Origin: Gyrodactylus bullatarudis | Lineage: Eukaryota > Platyhelminthes > Monogenea > Gyrodactylidea > Gyrodactylidae | Direction: 5' to 3' | Length of the DNA: 64,000 bases | Assembly: GCA_012064415.1 (NCBI GenBank) | Contig: SSNU01000053.1 | Location: 143,489 to 207,488 of the forward strand | Shown: in pieces, positions 32,601 through 45,439 of the stretch | Layout of the letters: each line of letters opens with the position of its first letter | How positions within the stretch are numbered: the first letter of the stretch is position 1 | Program-made: the position numbers and the translations under genes | The notes under the pieces: model-generated | Told to the model about the DNA's origin: nothing | The model's input: the letters and a program-made list of their open reading frames with translations, nothing else | Database searches by the model: none

Positions 32601-35600
32601 AAAATGAACTCATTTGGTAAAATGCATCCTTTCATATAAATTTACACTCCTATATTATTCCAATATACAGTATATACTTTCTCTGCATATAATCTGATAA
32701 ATCAGATTACCTTAATATTTTCTAGAGCTTCTGTTTAATAGAATATCTGTTGAATTCATATAGGATAAACAATATCTTGAGGAAAAAATTTTAATGATCG
32801 TTTTATTATTAGCGAAACAATAATCTTAAAGAGATTCATGTAACATAAATAGAAGATTAGATTATCATAAACATCATCCCTTAGTTTCTTTCCATCAAAT
32901 CTAACGAAATTGAGTGTGTACCTAGCCTTTTTCTTGTGTGAAGAGATAAAAATGTAATTCAAATATAAAATATTAATAAACTAATTAGGAAAGCTAATTG
33001 TTTTCTTTTGTCTTAAAATTACTGAAGGTGAACAACTACTAAATTCAAAATTTTTGGCTTTCTATTGAAATCTTTGAGATTTTATACACAGAATGAGTAA
33101 AATTAACGACGCTCTACTGAATTCAAATTTACACTTATCAACGTAATGTTTTTTATCAATCAAAAATTCATAAAATAAGCTTTTATTTGATATATTTTTC
33201 AATTCTATTTGGATTTATTAAATGATATTTTTATAGGTTTAAAAAATGTTTCTACCAGTAAACTAGTTTGGACTTAAATTCTTCATAAAAAGCTAAAAAC
33301 TAAAATAAGAAAAAACAACTTGGTGGGTTAGGAATTTTTTGAAAACTCGATAATAGTTAACTAAAATGAGAAAAAAAATTATTTTTCGATCTTTTAGTGT
33401 GAATAATTATTGATGCACTTGAGTTCTCTCATTTCATTGGTCTGCAAACCTTCATTCAATTCAATTCATTCTCAAAATGCCTAGAATAGGAACAAGACCA
33501 CGCATGAAGATTATTATTCGGAATTCCAAGCTCAAAAACTGTTAATAGTTCCCTTTGATTGTATTTATCGGAAAATAAATTTCAATTTGTCGGACAAATT
33601 TTGTCCTATTTATTTTTCATTAAGTCGTTGTCTACGTTGAGATTGAAAAAGCCTTCGACAGACTCCCTTTTTCAGTTATTCACACCTTTTTAACAAAATG
33701 TAATGTCAATCCGTACATAATCAGACTCACCATGACCTTCCTCTCTAATAGGAAACAAAAGGTTTTCTTCAATGAGAAACTTTCAACCTCTGCCTCGATT
33801 AGTTCTGGCGTACCACAAGGTTCTATCATCGGTCCAGCTATATTCAACCTGATCTTCTCCAGCGTTAAGCCCTCATGCCCATCAGTAAGATACTTTAAAT
33901 ATGCTGATGATATTAAAATCCTAATTAACATTGAAAATGGTCTGACCTCTGTTACAAACGAAATCCATCACCTTGAAAGTACTTTAAGTAATATCGGCCT
34001 CAAAATTAATCATAAAAAGACGAAAATCATGCTGCTTAATAGTAAAATATCTCCGAATGCCTCTTTCCCTTATGAACTTGTCTCCTCCATTAAGGATCTC
34101 GGCCTTCATTATGATATCAACCTTAACACGCACATTCACTCTAATGAAATTCTCAAGAAAGTCAGATGCAGAAGCTATTTCACTAGAAAATTTGTGATTA
34201 ATCCCACCTTGAGGTTATCCCTTTATAAGTCACTAATTCTACCATATCTAGATTATGGATCTGGTATCCTTTGTAACCTCCCTTCTGGCACAGCTAAAAA
34301 ACTGGAGAGAATACAGTACATCTATCTCCGTTTATTTTATGGCCCTCTCTCTTACAAAGAATTACTTGATCGCGCCAATCTACATCCTCTATGGCTAAAA
34401 CGAATCTCAGCTGCATCGGTCCTATATACCAGACATGCTTCAAAGCCCAAAGGCCAATACAATCTAAGATCTTGCCGTGGAAACTCATTTCTCCCCAATA
34501 TACTTCTCCCATTCCGCACTAGATTCAAAATAGAATTATCAATTTTTAAAAACAAAAAGATTTCATATATATGCAAATATTTAATGACCTATGTACCAGA
34601 GAATCACAACTATTTTCAAATTTTTTTCAAATAAAAATCTAGTTTATATAAGTCATAATTTTTGATGCTCTATTAATTACTCATATGTAACACTCTATAA
34701 ATCAACCAAGGAGTTTTCCAGGTGTGTTTCAAGAAAATTTATTTATCCATACAGAGCTGTGCTAATGATGAAAATGCATTTATACTTTTTATTCTGAAGA
34801 TTGGACAAAAGAAAAGAATTGAAGCATGAGAAAGAATAAATTATTATCCCCATAAATGATATTAACCAAAGATAATATATCCCTTATAAATGTAATTCCT
34901 CAGAAATGTAATAAGAAAAAAGTTCTTTCTTAAGTAATCTATAACATGATGCTCAAGAGTGAGTTAGATGAAAGTCTCCTTGAGATGGGAAAACGAACAA
35001 GTGCATGGAATTGAAGGTAAAGAGGAAAGAAATGTTTCCATTTCAATAATTAGAATGGAACTTGATCTTATCTCATGTCATTGAATATGTATATATTTTG
35101 ATTCAATGATTAAATTAGCTCGAACATATTCTGTTCATCTACCTTTTTTCGATTTAATCCTCTTTGTTCAAAATTATTCTGTTAAACAAAAATAATTCAT
35201 GTGAGAAAAATTACCGAGAGCAAATTTTTTTAAAAGCTTATGTTAGATAAATTGATAATTTGAAATACTCTGTTATTCCAAAAATCTCACCGGAGCTTTA
35301 TTTATTTTTAACCCAGTAGGCTTAAATAAGCTATACTCGGTGAAATTTTTTTAGGCAAACGAAAATTAGACTTATTATTAGTAGACGGTATTATCGAGTA
35401 AACTTGGACGAAATTTTGCAAAATAACCTAAATCGCCCGATACGATAAATCTAATCTTCAAGTATTTTAATTTTTGCTTCAAAATACCTTTCCATACTTC
35501 TGGGATGAGATACACAAAATCGTAAAAATTTTCAAATTTGAAACGTTTTTTAAACCATCATAATTGTGGTATTCATGAATTGAATTCCAAAAAGTATGAT

Positions 35601-38600
35601 TACTTTATCAAATTTTATTTTTTCCGATCTTTCACAACAATAAAATTCAAAGAAAAGATTATCAATTATTCATTAATTTCATCGAAAATGTAAGAAACTT
35701 TAGTAATTTAAAGGATATCGGTAAAAAAGAAATTGCAAACAAAAGAAAATATGAAAAGTACATAGAAAATAAGAGTATTTTGAACAAGATTATTTCGACA
35801 AAATTATTTAGTTAATTTTTGATTGTAGAAATATTGCAGCACCTATACAAAGTTTTTTTACAATTTTTTCGTCCTAGATGCTCAGAAAATAAAAATGTTT
35901 TATTGTTAAGCTAATTTTTAAAAAATATTTTACTTTGCAGAAATCTTTATATTAGCTAGCTCAAGTAGAGAATCCTAGTGACCTTGGTAAATAGAAAATC
36001 ATTGATTCGAATTTACATTGCGTGAAGCTAAATTCATTATTTCTTGATTAAAAGAGGCCATATAGACACGAATATTATCATAATAATCGTTGAATGATTA
36101 AAATTTTTCATTATGCATGAATTGAATGGCGTATACACTTGAGTCTGAGAGTATATATGGTACTAAGAAGCTTGACTTCACTTGCTGAAATACTATCCAA
36201 GAAAATGTGGATGAAAATATATTTTTTTTATATTTGAAAATATATAAATCAGGAAAAAGTTTCATTCGAGTACAAACTATATATATAAAAGTTATCTGTA
36301 TTTTATGCTAAGAAAATGAAGATGTAAGACTAACGAAAAAAAATTTCTATGTTTATTATTTTAATCAATTCCAGTATTCTAATCAAGCATGAAATGCAGG
36401 ATTAAAAATCTTTCAGTTCTATCTATCAGTGGAATTAATTTTTTTTCAAGTAAGAGATCTATAACATAAAATAATAATTTAAAAAATTTCAACTATTTTC
36501 TAGTGGTTTACTATTCATTCAATCACTGTTGAGATTACCTGGGTTAAGTAAACTTGTATAAAATAATTTTAAGGAAAGGATTCGACTGAAAAATTATATC
36601 TCCCCTACTTCTTAGTACAGATGTGACATTTGTAATGTATGGACGAACTTGTGTAAAATTTTTGGGATCATATTTGATACAATATCAATAGAATTCTGCC
36701 CATCTACTAATTGTGTGACTCTTTATTTACAGGTTCTAAGCCTAGTGATAGGTGAGATTGGTTTTTGTTTTTAAAATTATAATGAAAAAGGAACGAAGAT
36801 TAGTGCAAAATCTGTGATTTTCATGCACAAAAATACAAACCGAAATTTTTCAAAATTACATAAATCGCTCATCTATTCGATAAATCAAATCTTCAGGTAT
36901 TTTAATATTATCCCACCAAATTTCACTTCAAAATACCTTTCCATGCTTTTGGAATAAGATAAACAAAATTGCGAAAATTTTCAAATTTAAAACGTTTTTT
37001 AATGTTCGTAATTTTACTTTAAATTCACATTATGTCTTACAAAAAAGATTAAATTTATCGTATCGATTTGGCTATTTGAGTAATTTTGCAAAATTCCGTC
37101 CAAGTCTAATGGGTATTACATTCTAACATCATTTTGATCTCGAGCTGAAAGAATGGTTGTGAAAAATTGTAATAAACTTTCGTGTGATTTAAATGCTTTT
37201 GCTATTTGTGTATCTTGCTCATACCTTGGCGTTACATTCAACAACACAAAAAGATATAAAAGTTATTACTGAGAGTTTGATTAAAAAAGAGTATCATTAG
37301 AATCAGAAAAATACACTTTTTAAGAAAGATTTTGAACCAAATTAATCATTCAATATATTGTACTGTAGTTCTTACAAGTCTTGATATTGAAAAAGGAACA
37401 TAAACAATAACTTTATTGATTTGATTTAATTTTAGATTTTTCCCTACTATTCTAAATCTCATTTTTAATAATCACTAAATTTAAATTCATTTTTTAATAG
37501 ATGACATAAAAGCTGGAAAATGTTTTTTTATTATCCCATTTCATAGATTGAAATGAAATTTATTTTTCATTTTATGGTTTAATAACAAAAAAGATTTACT
37601 TTTTGATAGGATTTTTCAATAAAAGGAAAAAAGTTCATTATATTCCAATTGTTTCTTCTGATAAATCTTCAAGATTTCAGATTCTTCGATGGAAAAAATT
37701 GGTGATCTTGATAATTAAAAGTTCCGAGAATTAATACCCTCAAACTTCATCAAAACATGATGCAATTTTGAGAAAACGAAGCATTCCAGTTGTTTGGCCA
37801 TTTTTTTGGTTGAGTCAAACAATTGGTAGGTAAAATTCTCTCTGACCCTTGTCTTTTTTTCTCGATTGTTTTTTTTGCTATTTTGAAAGTCACTTTTGAG
37901 AAGCAGATTGGTTTCTTCTAGTATATTTTGTATTTGCTATGATCGCAATTCATTGGAAATTTCGTTTTGAACATTTTGAATTTTAAAAAAAGATCATTTT
38001 TGAAAAATTTCATTGGATATAGTGGATTACAGTATTCACTCATATAAGATATTTAAGATAATAACGATACACTTAGTGATTGAAATTATATCCTCAATAT
38101 CTTTATCATATTTTTCAATCATTTTAAAGAAAAAAAGTAAATGAAGTCTCTCAATAAATGAACAACATTTAGATTTCCCGTATCCTTTGTATTCGTTTGA
38201 TCTTGAAGCTTGATCACATCTCAATTTTTTGATCAAGTGAATACTTTGTCTGTATGCTTTTAAATGTTTTCACGATTATCATGTCTTTTCTATTCCATAA
38301 AAAATCATCCATAAGAGTCATTTTAATCACAATAAAACTAATTTTACATCTGAAAAAGTTGATGGGTTTGAAATTTTTTGAAAACAAATAATGAGGCCAT
38401 CTGAAGTAAACGAATATTTTAAATTTCACTTTGTTAAACTTTGAGGGTGACTAAAATTTTTCGTAAAACATTAATGCTCTTTTTATGCAAAGCTTATGCA
38501 ACCTGGGTTAAAGATTTACGCCATGACTGAGATGGTCTCTGGGATTCATGTCTATTACATATCATCTAATATATATATCTATATAAGTATATTTTTTGTA

Positions 38601-41600
38601 AATTAAAAATTTTTTTCCATGTATATTAAAGCATCATTATTTACGTAGGCATCTAAGAATTTCCGAAAAATTGTTTTTAAAAAGTTATCCGTATTGTCCA
38701 ATGATTGTTATGAAAAATGACAACTTTTCAAAAGTTCCATATAACTAATATTAGAATCTAAGAAAAACGTTTCCTCTGAAAATAATAATTCTCCATTATG
38801 ATTTGATATTGTCAAGTAAAAGTATTTATTGGAATTAAGCTGATAGAATGTAATATTGAAAACAGACTCACTCCTGATAAAATGCGCTTTTCATGCAAGG
38901 TTTCTTTACATAGCTCTTCAGATTCCTTTTTGTAGAACGTAACAAATGCACATCCTGAAATAAATAAAACATGAGACCTCTTACTCATAAAATATACTGT
39001 ATACTAAATTTAAGATTTTTATCAAATATAATTTTCAATTAATTAATAAAATAGGAAACATCAGAGTCTATAGATTAACAACAGTTCTATTCTTTAAATA
39101 AGCCAAATTAAATAAGCCGAATAGCCCTTGATAAACAGACTGAAAAAAATCGTGGACATAATTAGACACCATCCTCATATTAGGTGTAGATAGAAAACAT
39201 TTTCTTGGTATAATATGGAATTGAATAGGGAAAATTAAATTAATTGTAATGTAATTAATTAAATTATTTTTTAACAAATAAAAATTAAAAAATTACAAAA
39301 ATAATTCTTTTCAATGATCCAATAGAAAAAAGTTCACTATGTTCAATATTAACTGAGTATCGAAAGATAAAAATAATCCTCTTTTTCCGATTAAAATCTC
39401 AAAATTTGTCATGTTTTATTATGCTGCTTTCCAACAATGAATTGCGTGGAAAGAAATTCTATAAAACATTTCATATTGTCTTTTAGCTACTAAGACAAGA
39501 AAGAGGATGAAATCAGCAGGAAACTTGATTAAATTAATCTTTGCATGGCGTTCATTTTTCCTTTCAAAAAACTGAACATATATCCGTATTCGCCGAAAAT
39601 TTTCAGTTAATTATTTATTTTATTTATTTACACAAGAATCGAAATATTGATTCTTAATTTCTCTCTTTTTATCTGGAATAGGAATCCTTTCTGTCTATAA
39701 TCTCGAGAGTAATCTCCGATACTACTACTAATACAATTCACAATCTCGATAATATGTAATAAATCTCATCATATGGGATGAAAATATATTTTCATACATA
39801 ATGAGTATTGTAATGAAAAATAATATAATTTCATTATACATTCTAAATGATACTTGTAATGAAATTTTTACTCAAACCTCGATCTATTATCTAGCCTTGA
39901 TATATACAACCTTTCTGCATAATCTTAAGTGGATCTTGCTATTCGGTTTCAAGATTATCTAAAATTTTCAAGATTCTCGTGATTCTTGTTACTTATCTGA
40001 TAAAATTTAAACGTGGTACAGAGATTAATGATCTCATCTTATACATGGATATTGGATATTTACTCAATAAAGAGAACAAAAATCGGTTTTTTAAATCCTT
40101 GGATTTAATTGAAATAATACTGATTTTCCCATGAATTAATTTACCTAGAAGTAATTATTTTAAAGAGCTTGTTATTTTAATAGTAAGGGGAATACTGATT
40201 ATAGTTTTGAAGCAACAAAAGAATAAAATTTTTTTTTCAGTCAGAGGCAATACAGTGTTTTTTCACAGAAAATAAGTATTAAAAGGCTATGATTCAGTCT
40301 GAAATACATTTCAAATCACGCCCCTGGGTATAATACATCTAAACAGTTGATATAAGAACATCTTGCCTAACACTCTTCAAATAATAGTAAAAGATAATCC
40401 CTCTGTGAGATTGAATTCTTCAAAATACCCTTGATAAGTTTGTAACGATTTTTTTAAATCTACATCTAGTCAGAATCACGATTTAAATGAAAGAATTTTC
40501 GTTTTTTATTGACTACTTTATAAAAATTATAAAAATATCTCAAAATGCTGAATTAAGTAAAATGAGTCATTTGTTGAATTACAAGTCATCTCATACTTTG
40601 GAATCATTGACTTTAAGACGTGCTAGAAATATTTTATTTGATTTAAAATTATAATTTAGCTGAACTGATCACTAAATTATTTATTGATATACTCATATTG
40701 AGAATTGTCAATAGTTTCGATAATCCATTTCTATGATTTCTAGGATTTAATACTTCTTCTTTAATATGGAAATTTTAGTTTTTTGGATAGCCTTGATTTC
40801 AATCAGCTATTCTGGAAACATAAAATACAAATAATACGAAAATATTGTTTCCCGAATAATACTCACAATTAGAGCATGATCCAACAATAAAATCTTCTTT
40901 AATACAAATAAAATTGCCTAGATATTTGAAGTAAGTGACGTGAAAATTCTTGCACAAGGTCTTTTTCTCTCTTCATCGATTTTTCCTCATTTACTCGCTC
41001 TCAATGAGAATTCTCTTATACATCTAACTGTTTTTAGTGCTTAATGAAAAAAAGTTTTTATTACTCTTTTCATTACATACTATATACCTCTACAACTAAC
41101 AAATAAGGTACAAAAGAAAACTAAAAAAATGATAGAAAAAAGAAGAAAGAGTATAATTCTATTATACTGCTAACTTGTTATTATGATTATTATCTCAGTG
41201 TTCTTAGTCCTCATAAAAACGTAGAAAATGCCCCAAAAAGCTAGTATATTCCAGTAGTTTTTCATTATCACAAGGTAATATTTGAGGATATTGATCTAGT
41301 TTTATTTTTAGAGATTTATACTGTACAATCATCTAGATAGTTTACACCATCTTCTAGTTGCATGAGTAAAAATGGAAATGTTATAGGCTACAATTGATGT
41401 ATGATCTACAAGCTCTTAACCAAGATCAAGAAAATAAATTCTATGGCAAAACTCAAGCGGCCTTCTAATATTTTCCAGTAGTTTACCTGAATGAGAAAGA
41501 GCCTCAGGGATTTTTAACATTGATAACATAATATCGATTCCTTTACGTTGAGTTTTCATAGTTATTTATAATAAAAATCTCTAATTTAACCTATAATGCA

Positions 41601-44271
41601 AAAAGATGATTTCAAGAATGTTGCAAAATTACATGTAAAAGTTTTATGATTCTTTCAGATAATTTTTAACCTTAAAACATTTTATCCGCATAGTTTAATG
41701 CTCACTAATTTTTTTTCATTGATTCGAGGTTATTCTAACTTTAGTTAGTCAATCCTAGATCATTGATTACAGCTTAGACTAAAATTTATGCAATATGAAA
41801 TTTGAAATAAAAATTTATCCGAATCATCATTAGATTCACCTATTGGAAAAAAACGCTTAACAAAAGAAATTTTACAATAACATTCATGTATTCTTTTTCT
41901 TCGTTATTCCTTTATGGTCAGAGTGACAATAGAGGAAAGTTTTCCTCCCCTATTTTCATATAACGTTAAAAAGAATAAATAAAGCAAAATAAGACCAAAG
42001 AAACAGGAGAATCGTACATAATATGAGAATATTTAAACTGAAAAGTGTGAATGTGGAAAAGACTCCAAATATGATGATATAAAAAACACTACACTGTAGT
42101 GTCACTACAGCACTCTCCATGGAAAAATGAACGGAGATTTTATAAAGAAAAAGTTGGCACGAGGAGTAGGAGGTAAATAGGTAGTCTTTATGCTCTCATT
42201 TTCAGATCAATGTATGAAATTTGATCATAGTAGAAAAAAATACATCGATAAAGAAGAACGATTTTTCCTTCACAACTCATATTTTAGTTTTTGTTTTGAC
42301 TCCTAATTTCAAAAGTGATTTATTTTAATATTTACTTCTCAAGGAAAAATGACGGAAATGAATAGAACTGTTCTCATGACTCTTCAGAATTATTTTTATC
42401 TCTTATTATTAAGATTATATTAACCCTTAAGTCCCACTGTACCACATACAACTTTAAAAAATCATTATTATACAATGTATAATATACATATAAGCCTAAT
42501 AAAATACTTTGTTCGCCACCCATTCGAAAAGAAATCTATAAATCTCCTGGAATGCACAAAGATCTCAGCTCTATCCCTCGTCAAACTAGTGCTTTACTAA
42601 TTAGAAGAAAGTTGATTTTTTCTAAAACTTTTGTTTAGAACGTTTTTTGAAAACCAATTTCCCAAAGTTATAGATGAAAAGTAAGATAAATTCAATGATA
42701 ACTAATCATACTTCTTAAATTCAAACTTGCAATCGCCTGAATGAAGCTTAAATGATAGCCAATTTCTGGATCAAAAAATGATCAAAAAAACTAAAATAAT
42801 TTTGTTAAAATTACTGTAGATTATAAATTAACAAACCATATAATAGACAAATATTGAATGTGAGTCATACAAAAATATTTTTGGTAATTCAAGGGTTAAG
42901 AATAAAAGCATTATTTTGTGATGTTAACAGTTGAATTTTACAAAATTATTTCGACTGAATCTATCTTTTAATTTCAAACTAACTAATTTGTAAATTTTTT
43001 TATGAATAAGATTGGAATCTAGTGAAATTATGCAGGAGTATTGAGAGTTCTACCGTGAAACATCAAAATAATATAAACTTATAGATTCGAAAGGATTTGA
43101 TCACATGCATGGGGAGGGATTATGAATGAAATGAATATGCTCGAAGAAATAATCCTCATTTATACGGAATTTGGGAATTAATGATTTTTACAAAAAGCCG
43201 ATTCAAAAGGCAATCTTTCTCCGATTTAAGAAAAAAATTGATAAAAAAATTTTGGATATATCGAGGTGGCGCAATTTTAATCTCTGGATTGAAATTTTTG
43301 TTGATTCTAAGATATGAATGTAATTAAACATCATTTTCAGGATCACTATTAGACAAGAGAAACGAAATTATTCATTGATATCATAGAAAACACTTTATTA
43401 TCGTGCGAGAATCGACTTTTTATTTTTTCTATCATTTTTACTGCTTGAAAATTAATAAAACGTAGGATGATGCGAGATTAGTAGAAATTGACTGGTAATA
43501 ATTGGTGAATAGTGCAGGGCCTATACTTACAGAGGTTAACTAGAAATATTTCGTTCTAGGTGCTTAGGTAATATATCACACAGATCTTATTTGGTAATAA
43601 CTGGTTTCATTGTCTATCGGAGCGTTCAATCCCCTCTCAAAACTTGAAATCCACAAAAATTTCAACTCAAAGTTAAAAAAATGGAATAATCGTGTTAACT
43701 CGATATTTAGAATTTCTTCAACTTTTTCCATTGGAATTTTTCTTCTTAAATCAGTAAAAGTGTGCCATTTGAATCAGTTCTAAAAATCTTGAGAAAATAG
43801 ATGAACAATGAGATTTTTTTAAAATCATAAGCTCCAAAAATTCATTGAGAAATGCTTAAGAATATGCCAATGAATTAGATTCGAATAATGATGCGTATCT
43901 TTTATCTTTATAGAGGATATTTATAAAAACTTACCTTTATGAACTCCTGTTATTTTATCTCGAAGAACAAGTAAATCATAAATTGGTCCAAACTCTTCAA
44001 ACATGGGTCGAATGTCTTTTTCCTGCATTGTCCTTGGAATTTGGCCAACAAAAAGTTTAACTGAGTCTGAATCTTTTACCAAAGGCTTCGTATAATGCGT
44101 AATCGAGGATGTTGTGATGATATCATTGGTAATATTTGTAACTTCTGGGGACATTTCTAAAGGAGTGTAATTTCCCGAGTCAATTTCAAGATCCAAATGT
44201 TGACTAATTTTCTCTGGTTTTTTGTCGATGGAATTTTTTGACGTTAAAATACTGGCTTCAACAAAAGCCAT
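26660..44271 (-). CDS. bru3: CELF/Bruno-family RNA-binding protein, Bruno-3 (CELF3-6) type
   Basis: Three-RRM regulator of splicing and translation binding GU/U-rich RNA. Minus-strand coding exons: 44271-43935, 38954-38872 (83 nt), 30880-30832 (49 nt), 30063-29935, 29822-29743 (80 nt), 29672-29526, 29448-28899, 28843-28751, 28690-28595, 28466 to about 28255 or 28208, 26993-26850 (144 nt) and 26790-26660; the 83, 49, 80 and 144 nt sizes match conserved CELF exons. RRM1 is [23 protein letters not shown]2 is [23 protein letters not shown]3 is [20 protein letters not shown], ending [32 protein letters not shown] and [11 protein letters not shown] point to the CELF3-6/Bruno-3 group. The linker is Asn/Ser/Ala rich. 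Phases agree through exon 9; exon 10 has no good phase-1 donor, so a small exon may be missing between 27000 and 28250. Introns of 7991 and 4980 bp hold transposons. Protein about 680 residues. Confidence 0.93.
27605..28066. mobile_element. MITE, deletion derivative of the long-TIR integrase transposon, in a bru3 intron
   Basis: Ends TATATGTTACCGTTAATC are inverted at 27605 and 28066. The terminal arms contain repeats of the palindrome GATAGTCTTAAGACTATC and of CTTGTTACCGAGTAACAAG. Its left about 320 bp, including a block near 27860 reading TAGTGTAGGGTCCCTACTTG, match in reverse the right arm of the element at 61801-63484 almost base for base. The integrase coding region of that element is missing here, so this is an internally deleted copy. 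Confidence 0.85.
30099..30201 (-). CDS. bru3: Probable alternative first coding exon of the bru3-like gene (isoform lacking RRM1)
   Basis: Inside the 768-bp intron between the 49-nt exon and the RRM2 exon. On the minus strand an ATG at 30201 opens [20 protein letters not shown] and runs 34 codons plus one base to a GGAG|GTAAAA donor at 30099/30098. Phase 1 matches the next acceptor (30064), giving [10 protein letters not shown] directly into RRM2. An ATATAAAT sequence lies just upstream of the ATG. The isoform would carry RRM2 and RRM3 but not RRM1. Seen directly: open frame, donor and phase. Transcription is inferred. Confidence 0.5.
30202..30831. other. Intron sequence upstream of the alternative bru3 exon, possible internal promoter
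   Basis: No further coding signal. If the exon at 30099-30201 is a first exon, its promoter and 5' UTR must lie here. Confidence 0.3.
30881..33624. other. Long bru3 intron 2, part without recognised elements
   Basis: AT-rich intronic DNA between the 49-nt exon and the retrotransposon fragment. Short ORFs only, no domains seen. Confidence 0.5.
33625..34634 (+). pseudogene. 5'-truncated non-LTR retrotransposon, reverse transcriptase C-terminal half
   Basis: In the 8-kb bru3 intron, opposite to the gene. The main open part, 33732-34634, carries RT box B ([18 protein letters not shown]) and box C FKYADD (YADD at 33900-33911), then the non-LTR thumb and tail including [13 protein letters not shown] and [15 protein letters not shown]. 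Immediately upstream, about 33640-33665, an EKAFD motif recalls RT box A, with Glu where the first catalytic Asp is expected. Coding similarity stops near 33625, as in a 5'-truncated insertion. The stop is followed by AAAAATCT and AT-rich DNA with no poly(A). Same family as the copy at the window end (63497-64000). No endonuclease domain present. Confidence 0.85.
35402..35570. repeat. Interspersed repeat, copy 1 of an inverted-end family
   Basis: Starts ACTTGGACGAAATTTTGCAA and continues through CCTTTCCATACTTCTGGGAT to AAACGTTTTTTAA. The second copy at 36841-37105 shares this order with about 80-85 percent identity by eye. Confidence 0.55.
36841..37105. repeat. Interspersed repeat, copy 2 with inverted ends
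   Basis: The left end (GAAATTTTTCAAAATTACAT) is mirrored at the right end by ATTTTGCAAAATTCCGTCC, which is the reverse complement of the start of copy 1. The pair defines a MITE-like family with ends near ACTTGGACGGAATTTTGCAA. Confidence 0.55.
38955..42419. other. bru3 intron 1, part without recognised elements
   Basis: AT-rich intronic DNA between the 83-nt exon and the piggyBac-like element. No ORF with domain support on either strand. Confidence 0.5.
42424..42895. mobile_element. piggyBac-like MITE with intact TTAA target duplication
   Basis: Begins CCCTTAAGTCCCACTG and ends CAAGGG, with TTAA at 42420-42423 and at 42896-42899. TTAA duplications and CCC...GGG ends are the hallmark of piggyBac elements. 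No transposase remains. It shares an internal block (CCACC-ATTCGA-AAGAAATC, then AATCTCCTG) with the element at 50398-50833. Confidence 0.7.
43160..43420. repeat. Partial copy of the GAAGATGGGAATTTATGA foldback family
   Basis: Contains GGGAATTAATGATTTTTACA near 43170, a TGGCGC block near 43266, and TTTTCAGGATCAC-ATTAGACAAGA near 43335, all shared in the same order with the copies at 45440 and 50100. It lies in bru3 intron 1. Confidence 0.45.
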
Positions 44272-45439
44272 TAATTTTTTGCAAGAAATTTTTGTTTTAT
44301 TTCCTCACTGATTTTGTCATTAATAAGCTTTACAAGTTGGAAATTCCGGTCAAAAATTGATTTTTTACTGAGATCATTGATCGAATCTTTTTGTACATTA
44401 CTGTTAATACAGTTCTCTATATTTATAGGTTATGTAAGGGCACAAAATAAGTTTTTTTCTTAATGATGACGAGTGCGAAGATAACTGAGCAAGAGAAGAA
44501 ATTAATTTTACTCTCTAGATGCACCCCACATATAGTCTAGTGAAAGCTTGGAAAGAATATTTTCCAAGATACCTTGAGTGACTGAGTGAGAGACAGAGAA
44601 ATTTCATCTAATTTTTAAAAAGGGGAACACACATACATTGTGAATACATTTCTCAGAGATCCTTGCAATAACTCATACACGCATACATACCCCAGTGCTT
44701 GTATGTTTGTATTCCTATTTGATGATTAGTTTATAGAGAATGTTTCCAACTACTCAATACATACATAAAAATAATAGTTGGATCATGATCACAGGGGGAT
44801 AAAATACAATGTGAGATTTGTAGATTTCATTAGCATGATTACTAATCTCTTTTTCCTATCCCTGTACTCATATTAAGAATGGAGTAGTATCTACTCTATG
44901 TTTTCACATATAGAGATCATATGTACATTTGTTATGCATTCAATATTTTATGTGCAATATTCACTCAACTATAGATTCTATCCTGCTCTATAACAGTGTG
45001 TACTGTTACTCAATTCACTTTTAGGTTATATATATATATTCATCCAATATACCCAATATATATCCGCTAGGAAAACCTTCAAGTTTTCTCCCGTCAAATA
45101 TTATTTTCATCATTATTAGAAGTACAGATTACACAATGTATTTTTATATTTTACATGCTATCTAAAAGTGAAAGTAATCATTTTTTCAATTTTCATGTTT
45201 TAAACGAGGGTAAAGCATTTTTGAATGAAAAAACAAAAATCCCTGAGATTATTTCTGAGAAATTTCTCTCAACATCACTCTCTCACTTAGAAATCAGCAA
45301 AATGGAAATTTGGCGCTAATTCGATAATTTAAATTGAAAAACTACGTTAATTAATAATTCGTAACTTCAAATATGCCATAATTTTCATGAAATATCTTTT
45401 TTCTTCATATGGTAAATTTGGGCCTCATGATCTACACCT
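44272..45439. other. Upstream flank of the bru3-like gene
   Basis: This should contain the 5' UTR and main promoter of the minus-strand gene. There are AT dinucleotide runs (near 45028) but no motif strong enough to call. No ORF of note. Confidence 0.45.

Noticed and set aside
33680..34576. Minus-strand ORFs opposite the reverse transcriptase fragment
   Set aside because: Shadows of the plus-strand RT reading frame.
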